From Agrobacterium tumefaciens (GTDB lineage Bacteria; Pseudomonadota; Alphaproteobacteria; Rhizobiales; Rhizobiaceae): a DNA stretch of 64,000 bases. The notes under the pieces were generated by a model. The model was not told where the DNA came from. It saw only the letters and a list, made by a program, of their open reading frames with translations, and searched no databases. The stretch spans positions 62,001 to 126,000 of the forward strand of contig NZ_JXQV01000008.1 in the NCBI RefSeq assembly GCF_000834635.1, read 5' to 3'. A program made the translations under genes and the position numbers. Each line of letters opens with the position of its first letter. Positions within the stretch are counted from its first letter, which is position 1. This document shows, piece by piece, positions 46,064 to 54,332 of the stretch.

Positions 46064-47086
46064 ATGCCAACGCATATGCGCCAGGAAATTGACGAAATAC
46101 CCGACGCCGCCAGCCGTCTTCTCAGCCGCTCGCATGATGCCTTGCAAAGTGCTGGCAAGGCGTTGCGGGATCGCGACCCGGATTTTCTCATTACCATCGC
46201 CAGAGGGTCGTCAGACCATGCAGCCCATTTCCTGAAATATGCCATTGAGCAGCAGGCAGGGCGTGCCGTGGCCTCCATTGGTCCTTCGCTAGCCTCGATC
46301 TACGGCAAATCGCTGAAACTGGATCGCGCAGCGGCCATCTCTATATCGCAATCCGGCAAAAGCCCCGATATTGTCGCGCTAGCCCAATCAGCAGCCGCAT
46401 CTGGTGCGCTGACGATATCGTTGACGAACACCCAGCCCTCGCCTTTGTCAGATGCGTCAGAACATGCTCTCGATATCAATGCAGGCCCTGAGCTTGCCGT
46501 TGCGGCGACGAAGTCCTTCTTCAATTCGGTGTTGGCGGGCCTTGCCATTCTGGCTGAATGGACTGTTGACGCGGAGCTACAGCGCTCCATTCAACAACTG
46601 CCGGAAAAACTGGCGCAGGCAATCACGCTGGATTGGCAGGCTTTGGCCGATGAGTTGGGCAACGCTGAATCGCTTTTCATGCTGGGCCGGGGCCCATCTC
46701 TGGCCATTGCCAGCGAGGCTGCGCTGAAGTTCAAGGAAACATCGGAAATGCATGCCGAGGCCTATTCCAGCGCCGAAGTTCTGCACGGCCCGGTGGCCCT
46801 TGTCGACCGACGGTTTCCGGTGGTGACGTTTGCGGCGCGGGATGCCGCGTTTTCCTCTGTCCTTGCGACGGCAGACAGTCTCGGTGAAAAAGGCGCACTT
46901 TCTTTTATCACGGCTGATGGCGCATCGCACGCGCGCCGTCTACCCTTTGTAGAGACAGGGCATCCGCTGACCAATGCGCTGACACTCATCGTTCCATTCT
47001 ATGGCTTCGTGGAGGCATGGTCTCGGTCGCGAGGCTTCAATCCTGACGCGCCGCCCGCTCTTAAGAAAGTCACGGAGACCCACTGA
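46064..47086 (+). CDS. SIS-domain glucosamine-6-phosphate deaminase (NagB-II/AgaS type)
   Basis: A 340-residue protein with two sugar-isomerase domains, related to the isomerase half of GlmS but without a glutaminase domain. Motifs are ARGSSDHA (46-53), SISQSGKSPD (93-102) and, in the second SIS domain, MLGRGPSLAIASEAALKFKE with SSAEVLHGPVALVD. In clusters lacking the classical NagB this family deaminates GlcN-6-P to fructose-6-P and ammonia, which fits the position directly before nagA. A sugar isomerase role is the alternative. Confidence 0.88.
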   Translation: MPTHMRQEIDEIPDAASRLLSRSHDALQSAGKALRDRDPDFLITIARGSSDHAAHFLKYAIEQQAGRAVASIGPSLASIYGKSLKLDRAAAISISQSGKSPDIVALAQSAAASGALTISLTNTQPSPLSDASEHALDINAGPELAVAATKSFFNSVLAGLAILAEWTVDAELQRSIQQLPEKLAQAITLDWQALADELGNAESLFMLGRGPSLAIASEAALKFKETSEMHAEAYSSAEVLHGPVALVDRRFPVVTFAARDAAFSSVLATADSLGEKGALSFITADGASHARRLPFVETGHPLTNALTLIVPFYGFVEAWSRSRGFNPDAPPALKKVTETH

Positions 47087-47088
47087 CC

Positions 47089-48243
47089 ATGGAAAGAGTG
47101 CTGACAAACGCCCGGATTTTCGATGGCTTTTCCTGGCATGAGAACAGTGCCCTTGTGCTGAGCGACGGCAAGGTTTTGGGCATCGTGCCTGTGACAGAAA
47201 TCCCCTCAGGGCATGAGCGGATTGACGCAAATGGCGCAACCATCATTCCCGGCTTTGTCGATTTGCAGGTCAATGGCGGCGGGGGCGTCATGCTCAACGA
47301 CGACCAATCCGTCGACGGCATACGCCAGATCTGCGCGGCCCATGCCAAATTCGGCACCACATCCCTTCTGTCGACGCTGATAACGGATACGCCCGAGATT
47401 ACGGCTGCGGCAATCAAGGCTGGCCTTGACGCGAAGACGGCTGGTGTTCCAGGCTTCCTTGGCCTGCACCTGGAAGGGCCACATCTTTCCGTGGCGCGCA
47501 AAGGCACGCATCATCCTGCGCTGATCCGGCCGATGGAGGATGTTGATCTTCAGCGTTTGCTCGCTGTCGCAGACAAGTTCGATGCGCTGATGATTACGGT
47601 CGCGCCGGAAAACACAACGGTTGAGCAAGTGAAGTCACTCGCAGAGGCCGGTTTTATCGTCAGCCTGGGTCACACCAACGCGACATACGAGACCGCCAAG
47701 ACCTATGCCGATGCTGGCGCGCGCGTGGTGACACATCTTTTCAATGCCATGAGCCCGCTGGAAAACCGCTCGCCCGGCCTGGTTGGAGCCGCGCTCGATC
47801 TGGGAGAGCTTTCCTGTGGCATCATCGCAGACGGCTTTCACGTGCACCCTGCGTCCTTGGGTGCCGCGATCCGTGCAAAGCGCGGCCCCGGCCATGTCTT
47901 CCTCGTCACCGATGCCATGTCGACGATTGGAACGGATATTGCCGGTCTTTTGCTGAACGGTCGGCAGATTTATCGGAAAGACGGACGGCTCACGCTTGCC
48001 GACGGAACCCTTGCCGGCGCCGATATAGACATGTTGTCGTCGGTGCTCTTCATCCACAAAGTCCTCGGCATCGAGTTTTCGGAAGCCATCAGCATGGCGA
48101 CGGTCTATCCCGCGCAAGCCGCAGGTGTCGGCGACGCGAAAGGATCGTTGAAGCCCGGATGCGACGCTGACTTCGTCGTGCTGGATCAGGAACATGCGAT
48201 CATCAGCACATGGATAGGCGGCGAGCCGGTATTTGCGGCTTGA
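47089..48243 (+). CDS. nagA: N-acetylglucosamine-6-phosphate deacetylase
   Basis: A 384-residue amidohydrolase removing acetate from GlcNAc-6-P. Seen are the PGFVDLQVNGGGG block (54-66), HLEGPHL with metal ligand Glu129, GHTNATYE, THLFNAMSP, DGFHVHP and the catalytic aspartate of TDAM at about 275. It starts 2 bases after the deaminase stop and completes the route GlcNAc-6-P to fructose-6-P. The hairpin at 48298-48325 with TTTT can terminate this operon. Confidence 0.95.
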   Translation: MERVLTNARIFDGFSWHENSALVLSDGKVLGIVPVTEIPSGHERIDANGATIIPGFVDLQVNGGGGVMLNDDQSVDGIRQICAAHAKFGTTSLLSTLITDTPEITAAAIKAGLDAKTAGVPGFLGLHLEGPHLSVARKGTHHPALIRPMEDVDLQRLLAVADKFDALMITVAPENTTVEQVKSLAEAGFIVSLGHTNATYETAKTYADAGARVVTHLFNAMSPLENRSPGLVGAALDLGELSCGIIADGFHVHPASLGAAIRAKRGPGHVFLVTDAMSTIGTDIAGLLLNGRQIYRKDGRLTLADGTLAGADIDMLSSVLFIHKVLGIEFSEAISMATVYPAQAAGVGDAKGSLKPGCDADFVVLDQEHAIISTWIGGEPVFAA

Positions 48244-48291
48244 CCAGTCGTGCGATCGGAATTTGAAAGCCGCCCCAGCATAAGCTCAAAC

Positions 48292-48450
48292 GAAAAAGCC
48301 TGCCGCGGGAGGAGGTGCGGCAGGCTTTTCGAAAAGAACCGAACAACGGCTGGGAGGAGTAGTGCCGCTGTTCCGACAGACGGGCCCTGGGAGGAGGAGT
48401 GGGCCGTCTGAATTCGAAGCTTTGCGGGAGGAGGTGCATCGCTTCGATGA
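48292..48450 (-). ncRNA. Probable small RNA with four anti-Shine-Dalgarno (CUCCUCC) hairpin loops
   Basis: Read on the minus strand, four successive stem-loops carry CTCCTCC in their loops. Arms on plus coordinates: 48414-48420/48441-48447 (plus inner TGC/GCA), 48377-48387/48401-48410 (one bulge), 48341-48350/48364-48373 (one mismatch) and 48298-48306/48317-48325 (perfect 9 bp). The last stem is followed by TTTTTCG, a rho-independent terminator. A weak promoter (TATGTT, with TTTAT about 17 bases upstream) precedes the first stem. This is the pattern of the alphaproteobacterial alpha-r14/CcsR/'cuckoo' RNA group, whose loops can pair with ribosome-binding sites. Four such loops in one short RNA is more than I recall for alpha-r14. 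It could also be processed from the tetR 3' end. Confidence 0.75.
48298..48329. terminator. Bidirectional terminator of nagA and of the small RNA
   Basis: GCCTGCCGC-gggaggaggt-GCGGCAGGC, flanked by TTTT on the plus strand (nagA side) and TTTTT on the minus strand (small-RNA side). The loop itself carries the repeated GGGAGGAGG/CCTCCTCCC motif. Confidence 0.85.
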
Positions 48451-48525
48451 AAACAACATACCAAATTCGAACGCACAATAAACAGACGACATTGCACCGC
48501 AGCCATGCAAAAAGACATAGCTTGC

Positions 48526-49206
48526 TCAGGACCGCTCACCTGTTGCGAAAGGTTTCGCCAGCAGCGCCTGCAATTCTTGCAATGCGCTGGGTGAAAGATA
48601 AGGCCTGAAGAGGCTGGTCACCTGGTTTAGCCCCCAATCGAGATGGTGCGGACGCAAGTCCTCAACACCTTCCTGCAGGCTGAGATAGACCGCCCAATAG
48701 GTGGATACGATCCAGACATTTGCCAAGAGTGCGGCGGCCTCACCCTCCGGAATGTCGATCAGACCGACATCCCCCATTTGTGTGATCCCCGCTTGCACAG
48801 CAAGACGTATGGCACCACTCAAAACGCCGATTGGCTCTCTCAGGGAAGGCGCGTTGGCCATAACGCCGGGAAGATCACGGAACATGTAGCGATGCGTCCA
48901 GACAATCGAAAACCAGTCGCGCATGAAGGCTGCATAGGCGCCCGCCTCGGTTATCTCATTGGCACCGATGGCTGATGAAAACGCGATCGCATCTGCTTCG
49001 AGTTGCCGAAACAAAGCGACCAGAAGAGCTTCTTTTGTCTTGAAATGGTAATAGAGGTTGCCTTCATTGATGCCGACCGTGCGTGCAATCTCCGCCGTCG
49101 TCACTCGGTCTGGGCCTTTTTCATTCAACAAGGCAAGGCTCGCTTCGAGAATGCGATCTCGTGTGCTTAGTTTTTTGTCGCTGCCAACACGCATCGTCGA
49201 TTTCAT
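48526..49206 (-). CDS. TetR-family repressor divergent from the P450 gene
   Basis: A 226-residue TetR regulator with DNA-binding helices at about 35-56 (VTTAEIARTVGINEGNLYYHF). The ligand domain has the YMFRDLPGVMANAP segment of a frequent subgroup whose ligands are mostly unknown. It diverges from the P450 gene across 100 bases with two palindromes. A start 12 bases later (ATG 49194) is also possible. The small-RNA hairpins begin 79 bases after its stop. Confidence 0.9.
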   Translation of the reverse strand: MKSTMRVGSDKKLSTRDRILEASLALLNEKGPDRVTTAEIARTVGINEGNLYYHFKTKEALLVALFRQLEADAIAFSSAIGANEITEAGAYAAFMRDWFSIVWTHRYMFRDLPGVMANAPSLREPIGVLSGAIRLAVQAGITQMGDVGLIDIPEGEAAALLANVWIVSTYWAVYLSLQEGVEDLRPHHLDWGLNQVTSLFRPYLSPSALQELQALLAKPFATGERS

Positions 49207-49225
49207 TGCATTGCCCTTGCAGAAT

Positions 49226-49241
49226 TAAGGTGCCCACCTTA
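49226..49241. promoter_or_regulatory. TetR operator 1 (perfect palindrome)
   Basis: TAAGGTG-cc-CACCTTA, a perfect 7-2-7 palindrome, 20 bases from the tetR ATG. Confidence 0.75.
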
Positions 49242-49247
49242 CTTTTA

Positions 49248-49265
49248 TTTGGGTGAACACCTTAA
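49248..49265. promoter_or_regulatory. TetR operator 2 (imperfect copy)
   Basis: TTTGGGTG-aa-CACCTTAA, same core GGTG-n2-CACC with two mismatches in the left arm, centred 23 bases from operator 1, about two DNA turns. It lies before the P450 start chosen at 49307. Confidence 0.7.
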
Positions 49266-49306
49266 TGAACTATAACCGTTGCCGCCCGCAATCAAGGATA
49301 GATGCC

Positions 49307-50674
49307 ATGGACATGACGACCGGAGCTGAGGAACAAACGGCGAAGCGTTTTCCTGTCACCCCGCAATCAACGCCCAGAATTCTTGCGGCCATCATTCGCA
49401 ATCCGCTCGACGCCATTCCTCCGTCGATTTTTACGGAGCCCGTTGTCTTCTCAAAGACCGCCGGACAGATGACCGTGCATATTGCCGATCCGGTCCTCAT
49501 CCATGAAGCACTGGTCAAAAATGCTGACGCCTTGTGCAAAGGCGATCAGGTTCGACGCGCACTGGGGCCAGCCCTTGGCCAGGGCCTGTTGACGGCCGAT
49601 GGTGCACATTGGAAATGGCAGCGCCAATCCGTTGCTGGCGCATTTCGGCACGATAAGCTTCTGGAGTTGCAGCCGATGATGATTGCGGCAGCGCAGCGGA
49701 CGCGAGACAAGTGGCTGGCAAACAGCTCGAAAAATATCGATATCGGTCACGAGATGATGCACACCACATTCGACATCATCGTGGAGAGCATGATGTCGGG
49801 CGGCCACGGGATTGACGTCGACAGGGTGGAACGCAGCATTTCCGACTTTCTGAAGCCAACGGGCTGGACCCTTGCACTAGGTATTTTGAAAGCACCGGAG
49901 TGGCTGCCCTATCCCGGCCGCCGCAAGGCAAGGGCGGCTGTTGAATTCCTGCGGTCAAGCCTCATGCGCGTTGTTGAGACACGGCGCGCTACGCCCGCAG
50001 AACGGACCGATCTGGTCTCAATGCTTCTCTCGGCAGCGGATCCTGAGACGGGCAGAACAATGAACGACATGGAAATCGTGGACAATCTGATGACCTTCAT
50101 CACCGCGGGTCATGAAACCACGGCGCTCGGACTGGCCTGGACATTCGACCTGTTGGCTCGCCATCCAGAGATTGAGGAAAAGGTGCTCAACGAAATTGAC
50201 GGGGTGACGGAAGGTGAGGATCTGCCAAGTGACCACATCTCGAAGCTGACCTATACCCGCCAGGTCTTTTCCGAAGCGATGCGGCTCTATCCACCAGCAC
50301 CTGTCATCACGCGCACGGCCTTGCAGGATTTCCGCCTCGGTGAATATCTCATTCCCGCCGGCACCGTCCTTATGGTGCCGATCTATGCGGTCCATCGACA
50401 TGCCTCGATCTGGCCTGACGCCGAGGTCTTCGATCCGGAGCGTTTCAATCCAGAGGCCAGCAAATCAAGGCATCGCTACGCTTACATGCCGTTTGGCGCT
50501 GGACCCCGCGTTTGCATTGGCAATGCCTTCGCCGTGATGGAGGCTGTGGCCATTCTGGCGGTGCTTTTGCAGAAGGTACGCCTTGCAGCCATTCAAACAC
50601 ACGCTCCAAAGCCGATCATGCGGCTAACGCTGCGCCCTGAAAAACCACTCAACATGCAGCTCGTTGCGCGCTGA
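49307..50674 (+). CDS. Cytochrome P450
   Basis: A 455-residue soluble bacterial monooxygenase. Oxygen-activation helix I has AGHETT (267-272), the ExxR pair is E323/R326 and the heme thiolate is Cys403 in PFGAGPRVCIGN. ATG 49307 is preferred because AAGGATA lies 6 bases upstream; earlier in-frame starts at 49253 and 49265 fall inside the second operator. Substrate unknown, and no ferredoxin or reductase gene is adjacent. TetR control suggests induction by the compound oxidised. Confidence 0.93.
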   Translation: MDMTTGAEEQTAKRFPVTPQSTPRILAAIIRNPLDAIPPSIFTEPVVFSKTAGQMTVHIADPVLIHEALVKNADALCKGDQVRRALGPALGQGLLTADGAHWKWQRQSVAGAFRHDKLLELQPMMIAAAQRTRDKWLANSSKNIDIGHEMMHTTFDIIVESMMSGGHGIDVDRVERSISDFLKPTGWTLALGILKAPEWLPYPGRRKARAAVEFLRSSLMRVVETRRATPAERTDLVSMLLSAADPETGRTMNDMEIVDNLMTFITAGHETTALGLAWTFDLLARHPEIEEKVLNEIDGVTEGEDLPSDHISKLTYTRQVFSEAMRLYPPAPVITRTALQDFRLGEYLIPAGTVLMVPIYAVHRHASIWPDAEVFDPERFNPEASKSRHRYAYMPFGAGPRVCIGNAFAVMEAVAILAVLLQKVRLAAIQTHAPKPIMRLTLRPEKPLNMQLVAR

Positions 50675-50695
50675 CGCACGGGAACCGTCATGGCC

Positions 50696-51697
50696 TCAGC
50701 GGGCCAGAAAGCTGCCTTTCATGCGCAACGTTATCAACACGCCGCCATCGGTCCAGTTATACTCAATAGAGCCGCCGAGCTGACCTGTGACGGTGCGGTT
50801 CAGCAACTTGCTCCCGTATCCTTCGGTGGTTTTAGGAGGTGCTGCCTTTCTCCCCTGTTCGGACCAGACAATCTCAATGTCGTCGCCGGTTTTGCTTCCC
50901 GAAATATCGAGCAATCCTTCCGCGGTGGAAAGCGCACCGTATTTAAGGGAGTTCGTTGCCAGCTCGTGGATCATCAAAGCGATGCCCGTTGCCGCCTTTT
51001 CCCCAAGGCCCATGCGCGGCACAGCCACGCGCACCCGGCCTGAAAACGCGCCGGTGTCATCGTAAGGTTCAAGCAGCACGGCAAACAAATCTCCCAGCAA
51101 CGCAGCACTTCCCTGCCCATCGGGCAAAGGCCGCACCAGATCATGTGCGCGCCCGAGTGCGGCCAGGCGTTGCGTCAGCTGCAGCGCCATTTCCTCTTTC
51201 GTCTCGGTTGAGCGGGAAGTGATGGTCGTCAAGCCCGATGCGAGTGCCAGCAGATTTTTAACGCGGTGGCTCATTTCACCGGCAAGCAGTTCATGACCTT
51301 CCTCTGCCTGTTTGCGGCCCGTCACATCTAGGAAAATTCCCGACATCTTGTCGGAGTCGGCGCAACCTTCGTTCCCCTCGCCGCGCGCAGAAATCCAACG
51401 CACCTCCTCATTGCTCGTCAAAATGCGAAAATCGATTTCGAATGGTCCGTCAGAAGCTTTTACAGCAACAAACGATGCCCTTACTCGGTCTCGATCGGCG
51501 GGGTGAACCTTGATGGACAGGTCTTCAAACTTCAACGACGCCTTCGCAGAGAGGTCCCACAGCTCATAGCCCTTGGCATCCATCACGAAATTGTCGTCAC
51601 CCACGCTCCATGTCCAGAGTGCAACACCCGCTGACTTGATGGCATTGCGCAGCTCCCTTGCATTCCACTCAGGCTGGGCTGGTCCCTGGATCGTCAT
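50696..51697 (-). CDS. HWE-family PAS histidine kinase
   Basis: A 333-residue soluble sensor kinase with one PAS domain (about 15-128, family PAS_3-like) and an HWE/HisKA_2-type kinase core. The H-box is EMSHRVKNLLALASG with His144, the N-box HELATNSLKYGALS near 250, and the W-x-E motif reads WSEQG. HWE kinases are typical of Rhizobiales and often respond to light, oxygen or general stress. ATG 51697 follows GGGAGA. It diverges from a single-domain receiver, its likely partner. Confidence 0.9.
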   Translation of the reverse strand: MTIQGPAQPEWNARELRNAIKSAGVALWTWSVGDDNFVMDAKGYELWDLSAKASLKFEDLSIKVHPADRDRVRASFVAVKASDGPFEIDFRILTSNEEVRWISARGEGNEGCADSDKMSGIFLDVTGRKQAEEGHELLAGEMSHRVKNLLALASGLTTITSRSTETKEEMALQLTQRLAALGRAHDLVRPLPDGQGSAALLGDLFAVLLEPYDDTGAFSGRVRVAVPRMGLGEKAATGIALMIHELATNSLKYGALSTAEGLLDISGSKTGDDIEIVWSEQGRKAAPPKTTEGYGSKLLNRTVTGQLGGSIEYNWTDGGVLITLRMKGSFLAR

Positions 51698-51888
51698 TGA
51701 AGCGTCTCCCTCTCGAAACTGACCGCACCGGACATACGTCCGGGCGCTCTTGGCATTTGCTGGCGGGGTCACCGAGGCGCTGTGTCAACATGGCAGGCAC
51801 ATCGCAAAGGCACCCTCTTGTCGAAAAACGACATGGAACCCATCCAAGCTCTACGGGTTCCTGCACAAGACTTCAATGGAGGTGACGT

Positions 51889-52251
51889 GTGCGTACAGTG
51901 CTGGTGGTGGAAGACGAGCCTTTAATAAGGTTGACGCTGATTGATGCCCTCGAAGACGCTGGTTTCAGCATCATTGAGGCTGAAACGGCTGACGAGGCGA
52001 TGGTTCTCATCTCCGAGCACACCGTGCACTTGCTGTTCACAGATATTCAGATGCCAGGAGAACTGACCGGCATCGACCTGGCCCACGTCGTGGCTGAGCG
52101 TTTCCCGGAGGCGGGGATCATCGTGGCATCAGGCCGACTGACACCCGATGATATCGACCTGCCAGAATCGGCAGAATTCTTCTCCAAGCCCTATGATTTT
52201 TCCGCCATCATCGGTCGACTGAACGCACTTGCGGACGCAAAATCCGACTAG
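51889..52251 (+). CDS. Single-domain response regulator
   Basis: A 120-residue stand-alone receiver: acidic pocket E8/D9, phosphorylated Asp52 (FTDIQMP) and conserved Lys near 99 (FSKPYD). It starts with GTG after AATGGAGG. No output domain is present, so it relays phosphate or regulates by protein contact. Its form is typical of receivers paired with HWE kinases; the divergent kinase gene is the natural partner. Confidence 0.9.
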   Translation: MRTVLVVEDEPLIRLTLIDALEDAGFSIIEAETADEAMVLISEHTVHLLFTDIQMPGELTGIDLAHVVAERFPEAGIIVASGRLTPDDIDLPESAEFFSKPYDFSAIIGRLNALADAKSD

Positions 52252-52259
52252 CATTCACG

Positions 52260-52628
52260 TCAAGCATGGGGCGCAGCGAGTGCGCGTGCGACCGCCTTGC
52301 GAATATCAGGCAGCGCGAAAGGCTTCGGAACAACGTCGATGATCTTTTCCATCAGGTCATCGGCGCGTTCACGCTGTTCGGCATAGCCCGTCATCAACAA
52401 GATCTTGAGGTTCGGAAATTGCGATGAAGCGCGATGCGCCAGCTCGATCCCGTCCATGACCGGCATGCGGATATCAGAGAGCAGAAGATCGAACGTATGT
52501 TCGCTCAGCTTCTCGAACCCCTGCTCACCATCAGCGGCTTCGTGGGTTTCGTGGCCATCCAGGCGCAATGCGCGGGCCACGAAGACGCGCAATGCGTCTT
52601 CATCTTCGGTAATCAGAATTTTCGCCAT
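52260..52628 (-). CDS. Single-domain response regulator, CpdR-like
   Basis: A 122-residue receiver with E8/D9/E10 pocket, Asp52 (LSDIRMPVMDGIELAHRA) and Lys near 103 (VPKPFAL). The MPVMDGIELAxRA phrase and short length resemble CpdR, which steers ClpXP proteolysis in the CckA-ChpT pathway, but this may be a paralogue. ATG 52628 follows AGGAG; the longer frame to 52712 adds an unlikely leader. It converges on the other receiver gene with only 8 bases between stops. Confidence 0.85.
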   Translation of the reverse strand: MAKILITEDEDALRVFVARALRLDGHETHEAADGEQGFEKLSEHTFDLLLSDIRMPVMDGIELAHRASSQFPNLKILLMTGYAEQRERADDLMEKIIDVVPKPFALPDIRKAVARALAAPHA

Positions 52629-52766
52629 TTTCCATTGCTCCTGGTATTCATTCCAGCGAGCCACAACCTCGGTCATTTCTCTTTGCAAGAGGTAAATGGT
52701 CGGGGCGATCACGTTGGCATGGTTAATGATCCATGCTGTTATGCAGCGATATCAGGGTGCCCGGCA

Positions 52767-54332
52767 TTACGCTGAATGATTGGTTTCTGCTGGCATGAGA
52801 TTATGGATGCGGAACACTTTGTGTGACCGTAAGGCTTTCGCGGACATCGGTTTGCCCAGCAGATAACCCTGCCCCAGATCACAGCCCAGCGCTTCCAGCT
52901 TTGCGAGTTGACCCTCGTTCTCGATGCCCTCAGCAGTCACCTTCATTCCCAAGCCTGCGCCCAGGGCAATAATCGCTTTCACGATTTTGTCCTGCTTCTC
53001 ACACACTTCAAAACTCGAAATGAAGCTACGGTCGATTTTCAGTGTATGGAACTGATAACTCGAGAGTTGCGACAGACTGGAATACCCCGTGCCAAAATCA
53101 TCAAGAGCAAGCTTGATTCCTGTTTGAACAAGATTGTTGAGAACGAATTGCGCGCTTTCGGCATCCAGAATAATCGCGCTTTCCGTCACCTCAAGTTCAA
53201 CGCGCTGTGGCGCCAAGCCCGTTTCATTGATGATTTTCAGGATTTTAAGGCCTAGGAGTCGGTCTGCCAACAGGGAAGCCGATAGATTGAAAGCGAGGAT
53301 CGTGTGCGGGGGCCACGTCATTGCATCCTTGCATGCTTGCAGGAACAGGCGTTCGGTCAGCGCCGAGATCAGTCCAGTCTCCTCAGCCAGGGGAATGAAA
53401 TCGCACGGCGGAACAAATTGAGCGGGCCGAATTTCCCACCGAGCCAATGCCTCGTAACCCACAATCTCTCCGGTCTTCAAATCTATCAGCGGCTGATAAT
53501 GGGGAGAAATCGTATTGGCTTGAATTGCTGCTTTCAAATCAGCCAGCATTTGCGCACGTTCACGGTCCTTCCTGTCCATCGCAGGCGTAAAGGCCAGTAT
53601 CACATTGGGACCACTTTTCTTGGCCGCGTACATGGCGCTCTCAGCAAACCGCACCAGACCCGAAAAATCCTTCGCGTCGTCGGGGAAGGATGCGTAGCCG
53701 AGGCTTGCGGCGATCTCTATCGAGACATCCTGAAACTCAATCGGTCGACAGATAGCGAATAGGATCCGTTGGGCATAAGCTTCAGGATTGGAAAAACTTG
53801 GGCTGTTGGTGACGAGCATGAAGCGATCACCGCCAACGTGGAATACCTTATCGTCAGGCTCCAGGTGCAGCAGCCGAATAGCAATTTCCTTTAGAACAGC
53901 ATCTCCGCCAGCCTGCCCCAGTTCGCTGTTCACCTTCTTCAGCCCGGTCAGGTCTATGGAAAACGCCGCATGCTTCGAGCGCCTGGACTTTCGTGTGTCA
54001 AAATCGCTGATGGCGGCATCGAGTGAGCGCCTGTTGGGCAGACCCGTCAGACCGTCGTGATAAGCGGCATTTGCGGCCTTTTCTTCGGCGAGACGACGTC
54101 GGTTGCCTTCGACCCACAGGTCTTTCAAGCGCAGAACGGAATAAGCAAGGCCGAAGGCACCGGCGATAGCAAGCGCAGTGACGATTTCGTCCAATTGATA
54201 ATGTTCGTGAGATCTAAAAAATGCATCGATCTCCTCGTGGGCATCGAGCATGACTGCAAAAGTCGCAATGATAATAAAAGCCACGATCCAGACGATAGCT
54301 TCGATGCGGGATCTGTCTCGAAAATTGAACAT
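52767..54332 (-). CDS. Membrane GGDEF-EAL protein, likely c-di-GMP phosphodiesterase
   Basis: A 521-residue protein with two N-terminal helices (about 10-30 and 48-66), a GGDEF domain and an EAL domain. The GGDEF signature is GGDRF (about 167-171), missing the catalytic glutamate, so cyclase activity is doubtful. The EAL side keeps YEALARW, FNLSAS, EVTES, LDDFGTGYSSL, KIDRSF, AEGIE and QGYLLGKP, so phosphodiesterase activity is expected, perhaps tuned by GTP bound to the degenerate domain. It lies near kinases and receivers but is transcribed alone. Confidence 0.92.
   Translation of the reverse strand: MFNFRDRSRIEAIVWIVAFIIIATFAVMLDAHEEIDAFFRSHEHYQLDEIVTALAIAGAFGLAYSVLRLKDLWVEGNRRRLAEEKAANAAYHDGLTGLPNRRSLDAAISDFDTRKSRRSKHAAFSIDLTGLKKVNSELGQAGGDAVLKEIAIRLLHLEPDDKVFHVGGDRFMLVTNSPSFSNPEAYAQRILFAICRPIEFQDVSIEIAASLGYASFPDDAKDFSGLVRFAESAMYAAKKSGPNVILAFTPAMDRKDRERAQMLADLKAAIQANTISPHYQPLIDLKTGEIVGYEALARWEIRPAQFVPPCDFIPLAEETGLISALTERLFLQACKDAMTWPPHTILAFNLSASLLADRLLGLKILKIINETGLAPQRVELEVTESAIILDAESAQFVLNNLVQTGIKLALDDFGTGYSSLSQLSSYQFHTLKIDRSFISSFEVCEKQDKIVKAIIALGAGLGMKVTAEGIENEGQLAKLEALGCDLGQGYLLGKPMSAKALRSHKVFRIHNLMPAETNHSA

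Noticed and set aside
48298..48447. Repeated GGGAGGAG units as a CRISPR or tandem repeat array
   Set aside because: Only the loop is shared; the flanks differ and pair with each other, which fits RNA hairpins and not spacers or tandem copies.
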